A stretch of 64,000 bases of DNA, from contig CM034241.1 of the NCBI GenBank assembly GCA_019916065.1, positions 12,747,223 to 12,811,222 on the forward strand, read 5' to 3'. The stretch is from Vitellaria paradoxa (taxonomy: Eukaryota > Streptophyta > Magnoliopsida > Ericales > Sapotaceae). Position numbers and translations under genes: made by a program. Below are positions 11,653 through 23,595 of the stretch, piece by piece; within the stretch, counting starts at the first letter, position 1, and each line of letters opens with the position of its first letter. The notes beneath the pieces were generated by a model. That model was given only the letters and a program-made list of their open reading frames with translations, had not been told where the DNA came from and did no database searches.

Positions 11653-12286
11653 GAACTTTGGAGAAATCTATGATGTGAAGAAATTTGTGGAAAGCCCTGA
11701 TGGGGTAATCAGAATAGTAAAGGATTTGCCAATTGATCAATCAGAAGGATCATATGGAAATCTAATCACTACTACTAACATGAGGATTCCGAACATGGTT
11801 TCCGAGGGCTATATTGCTACACACATTGCACCATTATTCCCAAGAGAATTAAGTCATTTGATGAGGCTTCAAACTTATTTCCCTTTCCTGAACATTGGTA
11901 ACAAATTTACAAAAGAAAAAGAAGAAGAAGTTTATGATCACCACATAGATTCAGTCTCGTGCTTGGCCATGTTCGGAACCCATGCGTTGAATTCAGACGT
12001 GCAGGGAGTGGTTGAGTTGATGATCCAGACACTAAGAGGGCTGAGTCAGAGATCTTCGAATGGTTTGTTTGTTACAATGGACTTGACGGTTGAGAAGTTG
12101 GAAAAAATGAAAGGAAAATGTCATGAATATATTAGAAGAAATGGGTGTTTTGATGATGCTCGTGAGATTGCTGAGTTTCTTATGAAGATTGGATTCAAGA
12201 GAGACACTACAATCCATTTGACTCAGTCTAGATGGAATGGTGTTCTAGATCCGTTGAGGCAGATCTACCATAAAATATACACAAAG
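11653..12286 (+). pseudogene. Orphan exon of a MANNAN SYNTHESIS-RELATED (MSR)/O-fucosyltransferase-like protein
   Basis: The exon is bounded by an acceptor (CCCTGCAG ending 11652) and a donor (AAG/GTGAGT at 12287) and is open for about 211 codons in one frame. The protein has the C-terminal half of the plant DUF246/O-fucosyltransferase family as I know it from MSR1: FGEIYDVKKFVESPDGV, LQTYFPFLNIG, SCLAMFGTHAL, FVTMDLTVEKLEK, DAREIAEFLMKIGF and TIHLTQSRWNGVLDPLRQIY. These Golgi type II proteins act in mannan or other wall polysaccharide synthesis. I find neither the upstream exons nor the short terminal exon. A CACTA element ends 37 bases upstream. Since the exon itself has no stop, the gene was either disrupted recently or continues outside what I can recognise. 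Confidence 0.75.
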
Positions 12287-12741
12287 GTGAGTTTTAATTA
12301 TTGTTACTTTTTTTTTTTTTTTTCCTGATTATAGGTAACACTATGTGATCCAAAAGTTATACCAAAACATGGAGAACACTAATGGGAGAGGTGGACTCTG
12401 GGTTTGTAATTAATGGGGTCAAAAATATAATTTTCAGGTGAGTAAGAATAAAAAGTGAAAATGATGGGGGGCCAAAGTAACTTTTAAGTTATTAAAGGCA
12501 AAAACAATAACATATAAGTATAAATTTTTTTAGGTGAGCGCCTTATGTAGGTCTACCCTGACGTGAGCTTATCACCTAAAAATGCACTTTTTATTACAGC
12601 TATGGCACTCGAGATCCTTGCTAAAGAGCCAAACCTCCCTGTCCTTTGTATTATCACTCTTCCACTTGTAATGAGAATGCGGGCACAAGGAATCTCCATT
12701 AACAAATAATCCACCCAAGGAATAAGATATTCAAAATCTTA
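12287..12741. other. Putative intron/3' flank of the MSR-like exon
   Basis: It starts with a good donor (GTGAGT) and a T-run. No further MSR exon is recognisable. Confidence 0.35.
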
Positions 12742-12998
12742 GGTTAAGTTTGGGAAGAAAAAAAAGTAGTTTCTTTTATAACTAGTTACTAGTTAACTAC
12801 TAAAAAATTAGTTATTTTTAAGAAGGAAAAAAAAGTTAGCTTTTTAGTAGCTATTTTTTTTTTAATTTTTTGTTAATTTGACATTTTTCCTTCAAAGTTT
12901 AAAAGAAATTTAAAATGTAAGAGTGTAAATTTGGTTATTTAAAAAAAAAAACCTAAAAATTTAGTAACTAGTAGCTCTTCTTGTTCCCAAATGCAACC
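12742..12998. mobile_element. MITE candidate with inverted ends
   Basis: The left end GGTTAAGTTTGGGAAGAA mirrors the right end, which on the minus strand reads GGTTGCATTTGGGAACAAG. Inside, TAACTAGTTACTAG on the left is mirrored by CTACTAGTTACTAA on the right. At about 257 bases it is AT-rich and non-coding. Flanks share TCTTA nearby, but an exact TSD is not clear. Confidence 0.5.
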
Positions 12999-13330
12999 TT
13001 AGTCTTATGCGCAAGCTCCCTAACTCGCACTAACACGGGACTAAACGTAGGTATATGGGATCCTCACTTAAGATCCTAGGATGACCCAAGCTTGGATCTC
13101 CATGGAGCCCTAGTACTTCGAACTAAGAAACCAAGGTCTAATAATCAAGAATCTTAAGACAATATCCTTGGAACACCAAAGTCTAAACTGAATAGGCTAA
13201 GGAACTGCCATCAACGAGCATCGCCCATACTTAGCATCTCTAACCTAGCCCAAAAACCACTAAAGAGGATTATGGACTATAGGCATGAGTAAGGGAACAT
13301 TGGAGATTCACTAAAGAAACGTTTGGCACC
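12999..13330. other. Unassigned spacer
   Basis: Less AT-rich than the surroundings, without an open frame or repeat that I recognise. Confidence 0.4.
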
Positions 13331-14187
13331 TAGAAGTGTAAAGTGGGCCGGGTCGGCATGACTGGCACACCAAGTCATCGGCAAGGCACGACATGACATA
13401 ACCCACTAGGCGGACCAAGCCAGGCTTAGTATTCAGAGGCATGGGCACAGTTAAGGCATCTGCACGGCACTAGGCATGACTAATCACTAGTTTTTTTTTA
13501 AAAAAATACCCTAAATGTCAAAATTCTCCTTCCCAACAACTATATAATGGCTAGTTTTAAGGGCAAATGTATATTTACATAAAAAATATCAAAATTACTC
13601 TTCCCAACAACTATATAATGGCTAGTTTGAGGGATAATTTTGGAAAGTCTTAGAGCCCAAAATTTGACAGATGACATAATTGAAGATTTTCAAAACTTAG
13701 ATATAGTAGAATTAAATGAAGAATGAAATATATGTTCCACTTTTTTTTTTTTGGTAAATGTATTCTATTATTGAACTATGATGTATTTCACATTCTATTT
13801 ATTCTATTTTTTTACACATTACAATTTATTTTTTGTACCTATTAATTCCATTTAATATTTGTAAATGGATTTCATCATAAATAAATGTTTTTTCATTTTT
13901 TTTGGTTAAAATTTTAGATTTATATGAATTTAAGATTGATTGAAAAAAAAAGAAAATTTTGACACGACACAAGCACGGGCACAACCCAAGCGTAAGCATG
14001 AGCCTAACATGGCACAAGCACAATTTGTGCCTTGCCCATAGGCTGTACCAGGCCTAACATTTTTCTTCATGAGCCGACATGAGCACGACACACTGTCAAA
14101 TGGGCTAGCATGAGCACGGCATGAAGCACGCTTGGCAAGCCACATGGCGAGTCGTGCCAACACGGCATGGCCCACTTTAAACCTCTA
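13331..14187. mobile_element. Non-autonomous hAT element with 8-bp TSD
   Basis: The ends read TAGAAGTGTAAAGTGGGCC (left) and TAGAGGTTTAAAGTGGGCC (right, minus strand). They are flanked by TTGGCACC (13323-13330) and CTGGCACC (14188-14195), an 8-bp duplication with one mismatch. Subterminal GGCACGAC/GCACGGCA repeats fill both arms, as in plant hAT families. Inside are two copies of CCCAACAACTATATAATGGC (about 13532 and 13605). A plus-strand frame near 13650-13726 (including AQNLTDDIIEDFQNLDIVEL) could be the last trace of a transposase C-terminus; that part is a guess. Confidence 0.85.
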
Positions 14188-14289
14188 CTGGCACCTCAAC
14201 TTTCTAAAAGATAGAGACACAACACTCAAACTACTACGTTTATTACCGTCACTTACCACTACTAGGTGGCACCTCATCATTAGTCCTTG

Positions 14290-16627
14290 AGAACCATATA
14301 CCTTGGACAATAGTTTGACAAAATTCGTTATCACTTTGGTTAGCACGAAGTCACTGGTCTTGCCGCTTACAGCCTGTATTAGCCTACAACCACTAGACGC
14401 TGTGTTAATTTCTCTCCAAGTTCCATGTTGTTATTTAAGTTTTTTAGGTTTCACTTCTAATACAAGTAATTCTCTAAGTTTAAATAGAATAAAACTTTTG
14501 CCATTGGACCGAACACAGCTGACAATTCACACAATGCAATTATTCCATTCTTTAGGAGTATCAAGCATGAAAAATTACTCCCACTAAGGCGACCAACATT
14601 ACATTGCCCCCAATTCAATTCACAGGGCAATATCTTGTGTGACTCTAATAGCACTCATTATAGGTGGGGACACTAGTTGACTATCCAAGGCCCAAAATAT
14701 ATTTGAGATCCCTAAGGTCCTTAATGGTGAATTTCTAATCTAAAGAGAGTTTAATATCCTGAATATCAATGAGGCTATCACCAGGTAGGATGATATCATC
14801 CACACAAACAAAACTAAAAAAGATATAGAAGTATGTTTAGCAAACATGGTTAGATCAGAGACAACCTGTTTAAAACCATACTCAATAAGAAGGGTTGAAA
14901 CCTTCACAAACCATTGCCTTGAGGCTTGCTTAAGGAACTTAAAGACTTTGTTATTAGTTAACAGAGTAAACCATGGTGGAACTTGCATATAAACCTCTTC
15001 ATGCTTTTTAATGAGAAAGACAATATTTACATCAAATTGATGTAAATACCAATTCTTGACAGCAACAACTGCAAGTAATACTCGAACTGAAGTAAGCTTA
15101 GCCATAGGCGAGAAGGTATCAAGATAATCTAGTTCTTCTTGTTGAGTAAATCCTTTGGCAATAAGATTGACTTATACCTCTTTGTACTATCGTCAGCTTC
15201 ATATTTCACCTTGTACACTGGCCATTTACAACTAATAACCAGTATGCTGGTTGGTAAGTTTGTCAATTCCCAGGTTTTGGAAGCCTTCAAGGCTTTAATC
15301 ATTGTTGCTATGGCATCTTGCTAAGAGGTAGTTTAATAGTTTGATGGAAGAAGTTTGGGTTCAAAAGTAGAAGATATGGCAACAGTAAAAACAAGATAAG
15401 AGGAAGATAATTTGTGATAAGAAATGAAATAAGAAAGAGAGTGAGAAGTGCTAGTCGATGCAGAAAGGGGACGTACAAGCTGAGTGTGGATGCAACTATA
15501 ATTTGCAAGATATTTAGGAAGATGGGTTATTTTGTATGATTTTCGAATACTATGCTCTGCTTTAAATGATTGAAAATTGGAACCATGAATAAGTTAACTG
15601 TTAATAGTAATAGGAGAAGACAGAGGACATAGAACAGAAATGTTACCAAACTCAGTATATGGGCTTAGAGTCTAGAAGATCAGTATTTATGGAAGGAGAA
15701 CCAAACGAATGTTGGCTACGAAGTAACAGGTGGAACATGAGAAGATTGATCTAAAATGAGACTTGATTTACAATGAGGAAAATTAAGAAAGTCATCAATA
15801 ACAAAGGCATTAGTAGGAAGAGTGGAAAGAAAAGGAAAAACTTATTCATATAAAACAACATTCCTAGAAACAAAAATATCAATAGTGTCCAAGTCAGGAA
15901 GCTTATTTATCATTTGCTAGCAAAAAGGATTAATAAACACACTTTTTTTCCCCTGTAGGATCAAATTTCTTCTTATGAGCAAACAAGGTAGAAGGAAAAC
16001 ATAAACACCCAAAAACTATAAGGTGTTTATATGAAGAAGAATAGAAAAAAGAGAGTTGAAAATGAGATTTATTTCCAAACAAATGAGAAGGAATTCCATT
16101 AATAAGATAGACAGGAGTTTATATGGAGGAATAGGAAAAAAAAAAAAAAAAAGAGTTCAAAGTAAGGGTTTGTTATATTCAAAGATGATAGTAGTATAAG
16201 TTTCAGTTTTATTCACTAATCACAATTATAGAATCAATATGATAGAACAGATCTCTTCTAGGACACTAGAAATGGAAATTTGAAACATGCAGAAAGAAAA
16301 CTTTTCAAAACCAGTAAATCTCAACTAAGATTTCAGCAAAAGATCATGATCTATCAATTCTGATATGATTGCGGAAGACTTGATTGAACATCAATATGAT
16401 CATGCTCTGATACCAAGTAGAATTACATGAACTGAGTTTGTTTGGTAAATAAGAAAATCATAGGGAAAATAGAATAGAAAATAATTGAAGAAGACCAAGT
16501 AGAAAAGGTCGAAATGTATTAGAAAATCTAATCAAGTGATGCAAAAGAATGCCTTACACACAACTACTCTATAACTGATTCTATAATCACAGTTCTTTAA
16601 GTAATCCTATAGCTGAAATAACCAACA
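14290..16627 (-). pseudogene. Ty1/copia retrotransposon relic (pol fragments)
   Basis: Reading along the minus strand from 16627: a candidate 5' LTR, a primer-binding site, integrase C-terminal motifs (near 16100-15940: HLIVFGCLCFPSTLFAHKK), a linker with VSRNVVLYE, and reverse transcriptase at 15105-14740 (MAKLTSVRVLLAVVAVKNW, FDVNIVFL, EEVYMQVPPWF, KQASRQWF). The active-site segment CVDDII is read in a different frame from the upstream RT, so a frameshift lies just before it. Stops are frequent, gag and the start of integrase are missing, and no 3' LTR is visible. Remaining sequence down to 14290 is degraded RT/RNase H. Confidence 0.75.
16417..16627 (-). repeat. Candidate 5' LTR of the copia relic, with PBS at 16404-16415
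   Basis: On the minus strand this stretch starts TGTTGGTTATTTCAG and ends next to TGGTATCAGAGC (16415-16404), the initiator-Met tRNA primer-binding site used by many plant copia elements. The expected CA end of the LTR has decayed to AC, and no partner LTR was found, so the outer boundary is tentative. Confidence 0.5.
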
Positions 16628-16806
16628 TAACTGAAGTGAAAAATTATGCTCCATAATAAGGTTCATTTGATGCTATAATGAGTCTACATGGTGGTCCAGT
16701 AATTTTATCTACTTATATTTGTTGAATTGTCTGAGAATGAGAGCTAGACTTGTTGCTGCTTGTGTTTATGTTGCTGATCATACTAAAGGTCCAATAGTTA
16801 ATCTTC

Positions 16807-16837
<31 letters not shown>

Positions 16838-19800
16838 TTTTTTTTTAATAAAAAATGTTACTTTATTGATTTTTTTTATAAGAACTAAAACTAGAGCTAG
16901 AGTGATATAGTAATGATATTTTGATAATAAAAGGGTACTTTAATAGATTATTTTGTCTAAAGTAATTTGGCCACAATATTTGTTGCATCATTTTGGTATA
17001 CATTGTGGTTTATATGTAATTGATACGAACTTGTGTATGCATTTGTGAAACGGTAGTAGGAAGACATAATGGCAATAGATAAAAAGAAAAAATTCCTCAA
17101 CAAACGAAGTGTGGAATTTGCAAAGGTGGTGGATTTTCACATATGTTCGGAGAGTGATGTCTCTGTGGCTACTGTATCCGATCATTTGTTCTACACAAAT
17201 GTTGTGGGAAGGAGAATTGCTTCTAGAAAGACTCAAATTCTTGTTCCTTCCAGAACAACAACATCGTCATCTTCTTTTGCTGCAAATTATATTTCCCCCT
17301 ATATATCTAAAAAGACTCATTTGGCTTATTCTTGCTTCTGTTAACTTTCTCTAACCAATCTGCTTAATCTTTATTCCTACCATAATAAGTCTGCATATAT
17401 GTATATATATCTGCAATATTACTGTCTCTTCCTTCAATTTTATTTTTTAAAATTTTAATTTTTAATTTTCTAACAACGTATGAAATTAGTTTCTGCTCCA
17501 TATTGGATATAGCACTGCCCCAGTCCATATAACCCCCACACACAAATGAGACTTCAAACATGTAAGGGGACTTACCAGTGTGATAAGCTCTTACCACTTC
17601 TGTTTCTTGGTTACATCTCCTCCAATTATCAATATGTAGTCCTCAATTCTTATTAATCATTTTCTTTAAGTTTTTTTTATATTTTTTCTAAATTGGCAAA
17701 AAAAAATTTAATCAAAAGATCAAAAAATTAAAATATTTACTTCAAATAATAAATAATGACATTTCAATAAATAATGAGTATTTTTAGAAAACAAACAAAA
17801 GTAATTGAAAGTTGACGGACATGTAAGGAAACTAATAAAATACAAAGATAAAATTATTTAAATAACTTACACAATTTTAAAATTAATTATACACATCTTT
17901 TAAGTTGTGATTAGTTTATAATGATTAAAGAGTGTTATTGGAAGAAATTAAAAAATTTCAACAAATAATTGGATTTATCAATTTTTAACTAGTACTCAGA
18001 TTCTTTTATCATATAATAGCATAGTTGTAGTCTTCTGTGTATTGAGGTGTAAATGAGTTGAGTTGAGCCTTGTAGTAGGTGGATTATTTTACACTTATTT
18101 AAAATTTTCGAGTTCAATTAGAGCCGAGTTCAAAATTGGTCAAACTACAAATTGTTTTTGAGCTTGATTTGATTTTATAGTAAACCAATTTTGAACGAAT
18201 TTTTAGCAATTAAAACACAAACCAAGTACAAATTATTTGGTTCATTTAACAATTTTATCCTTATTAGTAAAGTGAGCTCGCGCAAGCCCGCGCACATCTC
18301 ATTTGATTTTAATATCTCTTACGAAAATATTTAATTTGAAGCATGAACAAATAATCTATAATGACTAATTTTTTAACAAAGTAATATTACTTACCAAAAA
18401 AAAATAATATTTGTAAAACAAAAGTACTAAAATTAAGCGTCATATATAAATTTGTAAATTAATAACCAAAAATAAAAAAAAATTAGTAATGGTTTTATGA
18501 AAAAAAAAATTGAATTTTTAGTTTTTACAAAAAATAATACTATTAAGAATAATATGCTTGTGGCATCATCAAATTAGTCAATTTATAATTTTTATTTATT
18601 TTTGTTAACTCTAGAACAGTGTTTTTAAAATTAATGAATACAACACCATATTCACGTGAAAAAGAAATAACTATTATATTAAAAATATGCATATTTAACA
18701 TTAATATCAGATATAGATAATTTAACATAGATTAAAAAAATTTTCAGTTGCAATCAATAATTAAATTTATTAATATAAAATTATAATTGTTAAAATTTAT
18801 CTACCTTTGATTTTTTTTTTTGTGAAATTGTTATTTTCCATTAAAAATAAAAAATAAAAAATTTTTCTTAATTTTAATATTTTTATCTTAAAAATAAGAA
18901 AAAATAATAAGAAATTGTTAAAATCGAATCCTTTATAAAAGGAACGGATATAACCAAGTTATACATTTGTAATTCAAAAGAAAAATATAAATAATTTATT
19001 AAAAATTAGTATTTATTTGAAATAACAAACTCTAGTGCTATCAAGTACTCCGATCCTGATGTTGAAATTTTAATTTAGAACTAAGATTGGAAGATTGAAA
19101 ATAAACTTGAAAAAAATAAGTTAAATATTTATATATATTAACATGTTAAATAACTCAATTGAAATGTTATATAAGAAAGTATAATTTAAAAAAATAAAAA
19201 TAAAAAAGCCTAGCAAAATTGGATAGAAGCAGATAGCTCCAATAGTAAAAACTTTTCAATCAGTTCTAGTTATGTGGGAAGATAGGAAATCTAGAGTGGG
19301 AAGATTGGTGATTTTTAAATAAAGAGCTGAAAGTTTTTGAAATACAAATGAATTTATTTGAAAATAAGAGGATATTATATACTAACAAAAGTTTTTCAAA
19401 CTGTCATATTTTAAAAAAGTAGCATAAATAACTGAAATCCTCTCAAATTAATGTAAAACTTTTGTGTTACTCAAAATTGTAAATTTGTTCATCTTATAGC
19501 TCCTCCCATATATTTGTAATAACTGGTTGGATTAATAATATGTACTTGTGGGCTTTTGTAATTTATATCTTTAAATTTGAACGGATAAAAAAAAATGAGT
19601 ACATATAACATTTAATGCAAAAGTAAGTAATGTTTAAACACTTGATAAGAAAAAAAAATCAAATACCCTCAATAACAGCAACATAACACTCACGAAACGA
19701 ATAATAATAAAACAATCTATTATATACTTATCAAAAATGAAAAAGAAAAATAAAGTACTACACCTTCAACAATTTCATATTTGTAATGTAAAAATATCAT

Positions 19801-20951
19801 TTAATGATCAAGCACCATAAAGGATTAAAAAAAAAATTCAAATACTCTCAACAATAACTAAATGATCCATTAATTATTATTTGACCTAAAAAAAGTGTGA
19901 AACAAGTCGATCCTTCAAAAAAAAAAATACAAAATTATAATATGTGTTGAACAGGCAATAATCATAGTTTTAATGCAAATATATATATATATATATATTT
20001 GACGTTCAAATACTAAAAAAAAAAAAAAAGAAAGAAAGTAACTTTTAAATACCAAAAAAACAAAACACCAAAAAATAAAAAAAACAAAAGCAAAATAAAA
20101 CAGTAGCCAAAAAAATGCGGACATGAGTCCAGAGTATGTTATTTTTATGTAATTTCACGCTCACTTAACTAAATTTTTTAATCTGCTCCGGTATATAGGC
20201 TTCCTTGTACAATTCATACCAATAACCTCTCATCTCTCAATAATTTTACTACGCTTAAATTCCCAATAAAACTCTTTTTAAGTTTAATGCCTTAATTAAT
20301 ATATAGCATGCATCCGTTCAGACTGCTATTTTTTATTTTATTTCTTTTCTTTTAATTTGTGCGACCTAGCCATCAAAAGTTGAAAGGATCAAACAAAACG
20401 ATAACTAGAATAGTTCAAAGCAACCCAAACAATTAAATTTTCCAATGAACATGGGCAGGACGAAGTCACGATTTGAATCGGGGAATCAAAAAAATTATAA
20501 CTGATGCTATAAATTATATTTAATAAATAAAAAATAAATTAACATATATGTACAGATGGTATAATTAGTTGACATTTCAATTTTTAGATTATATATAACA
20601 ATTAAGAAAAAATAATTAAATTTTAGGAACGCTGGTTTATAACCTAAATTTTTAGATAAATTTTTTTAATCCAAAAATTTATATGTACTACTAGTGATAT
20701 TTTTCGTAATAAAATCAACCATTTTTAAAAATTTTTAAAAAAGGGCCGAATCATAATATAAATTTTTTAATCAAAAATTCATATATACGAGTGACATTTT
20801 TAATTTCAAAAAATTTAGGGGGCCATAACCACCCTACCTTCAAGCCAGAGGACGGGTCTAAAGTTAAAATACAATAATTTCAATTATATCATTACAGATG
20901 AACTTGGGTCGAGAATTGAAACACTATAACTTCAATTATATCAACTCATGC

Positions 20952-20986
<35 letters not shown>

Positions 20987-21093
20987 TATATTACAAATAT
21001 AATGGATTTTTTTATCATAATAAACAAACTACGAAAAGAAAATACTAAAATAAAGTGAAAATATACTTATTTAATCAATTATCTCAAGGAAAT
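16628..21093. other. Long AT-rich stretch without a supported gene
   Basis: It contains a (TTA)n run (16809-16836) and (TA)n runs (19979-19999 and 20951-20979). A plus-strand frame at 17069-17344 (91 codons, Lys- and Ser-rich) overlaps other open frames on both strands and shows no motif I know. Around 18041 the string TTGAGGTGTAAATGAG resembles a hAT left end, but I could not find its partner. Confidence 0.5.
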
Positions 21094-21690
21094 TGTGGCA
21101 CCCTCATTTTAGAAAATATATTTAACCCTTTTAATAGGCAGACACTTATAAATTTTCTAATACAATAATCATATTTATGTATATTCAAATAAATAAAACA
21201 TTGCACAAATTGTAACTCTAAATTTATTTCCACGACACCAAAAATCAATTCAAGACTAAGATTAAAACGAAGAAATAAACAATTAAGGTTAACTCAACCT
21301 GAAAAATTTAAAATTTAGGTGTGAGTATCACACACTCAGTAAAAATATTATACTTAAAATAAAAGATAATAAATTATTCATTTTTTATTATAAAATTTAA
21401 GGTCACTTTTTATTAACATCACATATTTATTAGAACTCATCCTCACATTTCACCCCAACTAACCATCTCATGACACATATATCCATAAATAACAACCAAA
21501 CCAATGGTCTGACAAATAACCAAAAATTAAATTCAACAATGGTAATAAGATCACATCACATCATTTCATTCATCAGCCCAATTAACATCACATTATAGCC
21601 TATTTAGTAATGATACAAATATGTCATCACATTATTATCATTATTTTTCAATTATCAAGCTCATCACATCATTGTACCATATCTAACAAC

Positions 21691-21726
<36 letters not shown>

Positions 21727-22166
21727 CATCATCTCATGATCGCCATATGTCCCATTTGATAGTATCCTAATATGTATGTATGATGAATAATTTAAATGTT
21801 ACTGTGGCACACAATTGGCTCCATCAATCCTATAAGTTAAGCACTTAATTATGAATATCGGCCTTTAGCATGTCCTATGAGCTCCACCTGGCTTGGCCCC
21901 AACTGGCCTCATCTTTGGTCCCATTTGCCCTAGCTCTATTTGGTTTGAATACACATGTAATGCATATAATTCATGCTGTACAATGGTATTTATTATTTTA
22001 TTATTATTATTATTATTTTTCTAAAATAAAAATATCACTTGACATTTATTGTGTCATAAATAATCATAGTTAAGCATTACTATAATTAATTCTCAAACAA
22101 TAAATAATTCATCAGACAAAAATATCAATCCACGCTAAAATTTCATGAATAATCATAAATCATCAT

Positions 22167-22470
22167 CAACACAATTAATTCATAATTCTTTACATAATAT
22201 TAACTCCACTAATTATCATTCCATAAATACTCATAATTCAGCCCTAACAAAATTAATTTTCCAAATAAAAATATTAATACTCACATTTATTATTTCACAA
22301 TTCATAGTGAGTCACCATCAACACAATTAATTCATAATTCTTTACATAATATTAACTCCACTAATTATCATTCCATAAATACTCATAATTCAACCCTAAC
22401 AAAATTAATTTCCCAAATAAAAATATTAATACTTACATTTATTATTTCAAAAATCATAGTGAGTCACCAC
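22167..22470. repeat. 152-bp tandem duplication inside the solo LTR
   Basis: Two adjacent copies (22167-22318 and 22319-22470) both start CAACACAATTAATTCATAAT and differ at only a few positions. The near identity points to a duplication younger than the LTR itself. Confidence 0.9.
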
Positions 22471-23066
22471 CACATAATCAATTTATAGAAGGTCTGTATT
22501 TTTGTTATTAACACAAATAATTTCTCTTATAAAAAATATAAATTTTCACAATAATGATTTAAATTTCTCACAAATAATTTCTTAAATAAAAATCACCTTT
22601 ATTATCCGATAACCATTAATACAATTACTTCTCAAATAATATTATTATTATTTTTTATCCATTCAGATTATCCTATAAATAATCACCACTTTATCATAAA
22701 CTCAATTGCTACATAAATAATTAATATTTATGTATAAATAAATTTCTCAAATATAAATATTATTACCCTATAAATAATCATAATTCACTAATTAATATTG
22801 AAACAGTAAAGATAATCAATTCACAATTATCACTTTATAAATATTTATAATTCATTCTCAACATAATAAATTCATAAGTAGTTAATTTCTCTACATAAAT
22901 AATTTTGCAAATAAAAATATTAATTCTTACAGTTAACATTTCCTAAATAATCTCAATTTCCCATTAACAAAATTAATTCACAACAATCAATATTTCTTGT
23001 CACAAATAATTAATATCAGGAGATAAAATTTTATTAATTCACATTTATTCACTTTTACCTTTAAGT

Positions 23067-23273
23067 TTAACACAAATATCTAAACAACAAATATTTTGAG
23101 AAAATCAAATTATGGAAATGATTGCTATTGATTATTTTCGAGTCTTTTACAATTGGGCCAAATTCCCTAATTTTTCTTGCTCTTTTTAAGGTTGCACTAT
23201 ATCCTTTTCTTTTCCAAATTTTTTTACGAATACGCTTTTTTGATATAGAAGTACGTTTTTTTGGGACTGCCAT
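23067..23273 (-). pseudogene. rpl32: Plastid ribosomal protein L32 (rpl32)-like start, chimeric frame
   Basis: From the ATG at 23273 the minus strand encodes [20 protein letters not shown] followed by KRKGYSA. This is the highly conserved, basic N-terminus of chloroplast 50S ribosomal protein L32. After about 27 residues the similarity stops: the expected continuation around AFSLAKSLSTGNSKSFF is replaced by unrelated sequence, and the frame ends after 68 codons. The bases just upstream (CTTTTAATTTTTAA before the ATG) also look plastid-like. It lies within a solo LTR, so a piece of plastid DNA seems to have been copied into the retroelement or inserted into it. It is unlikely to make a working ribosomal protein. 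Confidence 0.75.
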
Positions 23274-23595
23274 TTAAAAATTAAAAGGTTACTCATTATT
23301 CTAGTTGGATGTGAAAGACATCTTCTTTTCCCTATCTTCTCCTCCTATTTTCCTTATGTTCTTTTTCTCTTTTCTTTACTTTTTACATATATATTTTTAT
23401 AACTCATCAGGTAAGTCCCACCGACTCAACCTTTTATCATTATATATATACACGTATATTTTTTTCCTGTAAAAGCTCGCCACCTAGCCATAGCCACACA
23501 CTTAGCTATTATAACTTACGCGCACACACTTCACATAGCCACGTAATACAATTTGACCCAACACATATATTAACTCATTTTAATTAGTTATCAAT

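Larger units (their letters stand above)
21094..23595 (-). mobile_element. Solo gypsy LTR, left part (interrupted by the Tekay element)
   Basis: It begins TGTGGCACCCTCATTTT. The LTR ends at 52470 with GGATGTCACA after removal of the Tekay insertion. The host-site duplication GAAAT is found at 21089-21093 and again at 52471-52475. Total LTR length is about 2.68 kb, with no internal region, so it is a solo LTR. It holds a poly-A run near 21695-21723, a 152-bp tandem duplication and a plastid rpl32-like segment. Confidence 0.85.

Noticed and set aside
16719..16910. Plus-strand frame with VAACVYVADHTKGPI
   Set aside because: It briefly resembles a cyclin-fold motif but soon runs into a TTA microsatellite; too short to support.
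17069..17344. 91-codon plus-strand frame
   Set aside because: It overlaps open frames on both strands in AT-rich DNA and has no recognisable domain or splice context.
18041..18330. hAT-like left end TTGAGGTGTAAATGAG
   Set aside because: No convincing right end or 8-bp duplication was found.
23067..23273. rpl32-like frame as a working nuclear gene
   Set aside because: Only the N-terminal ~27 residues match, there is no transit peptide, and it is embedded in an LTR.
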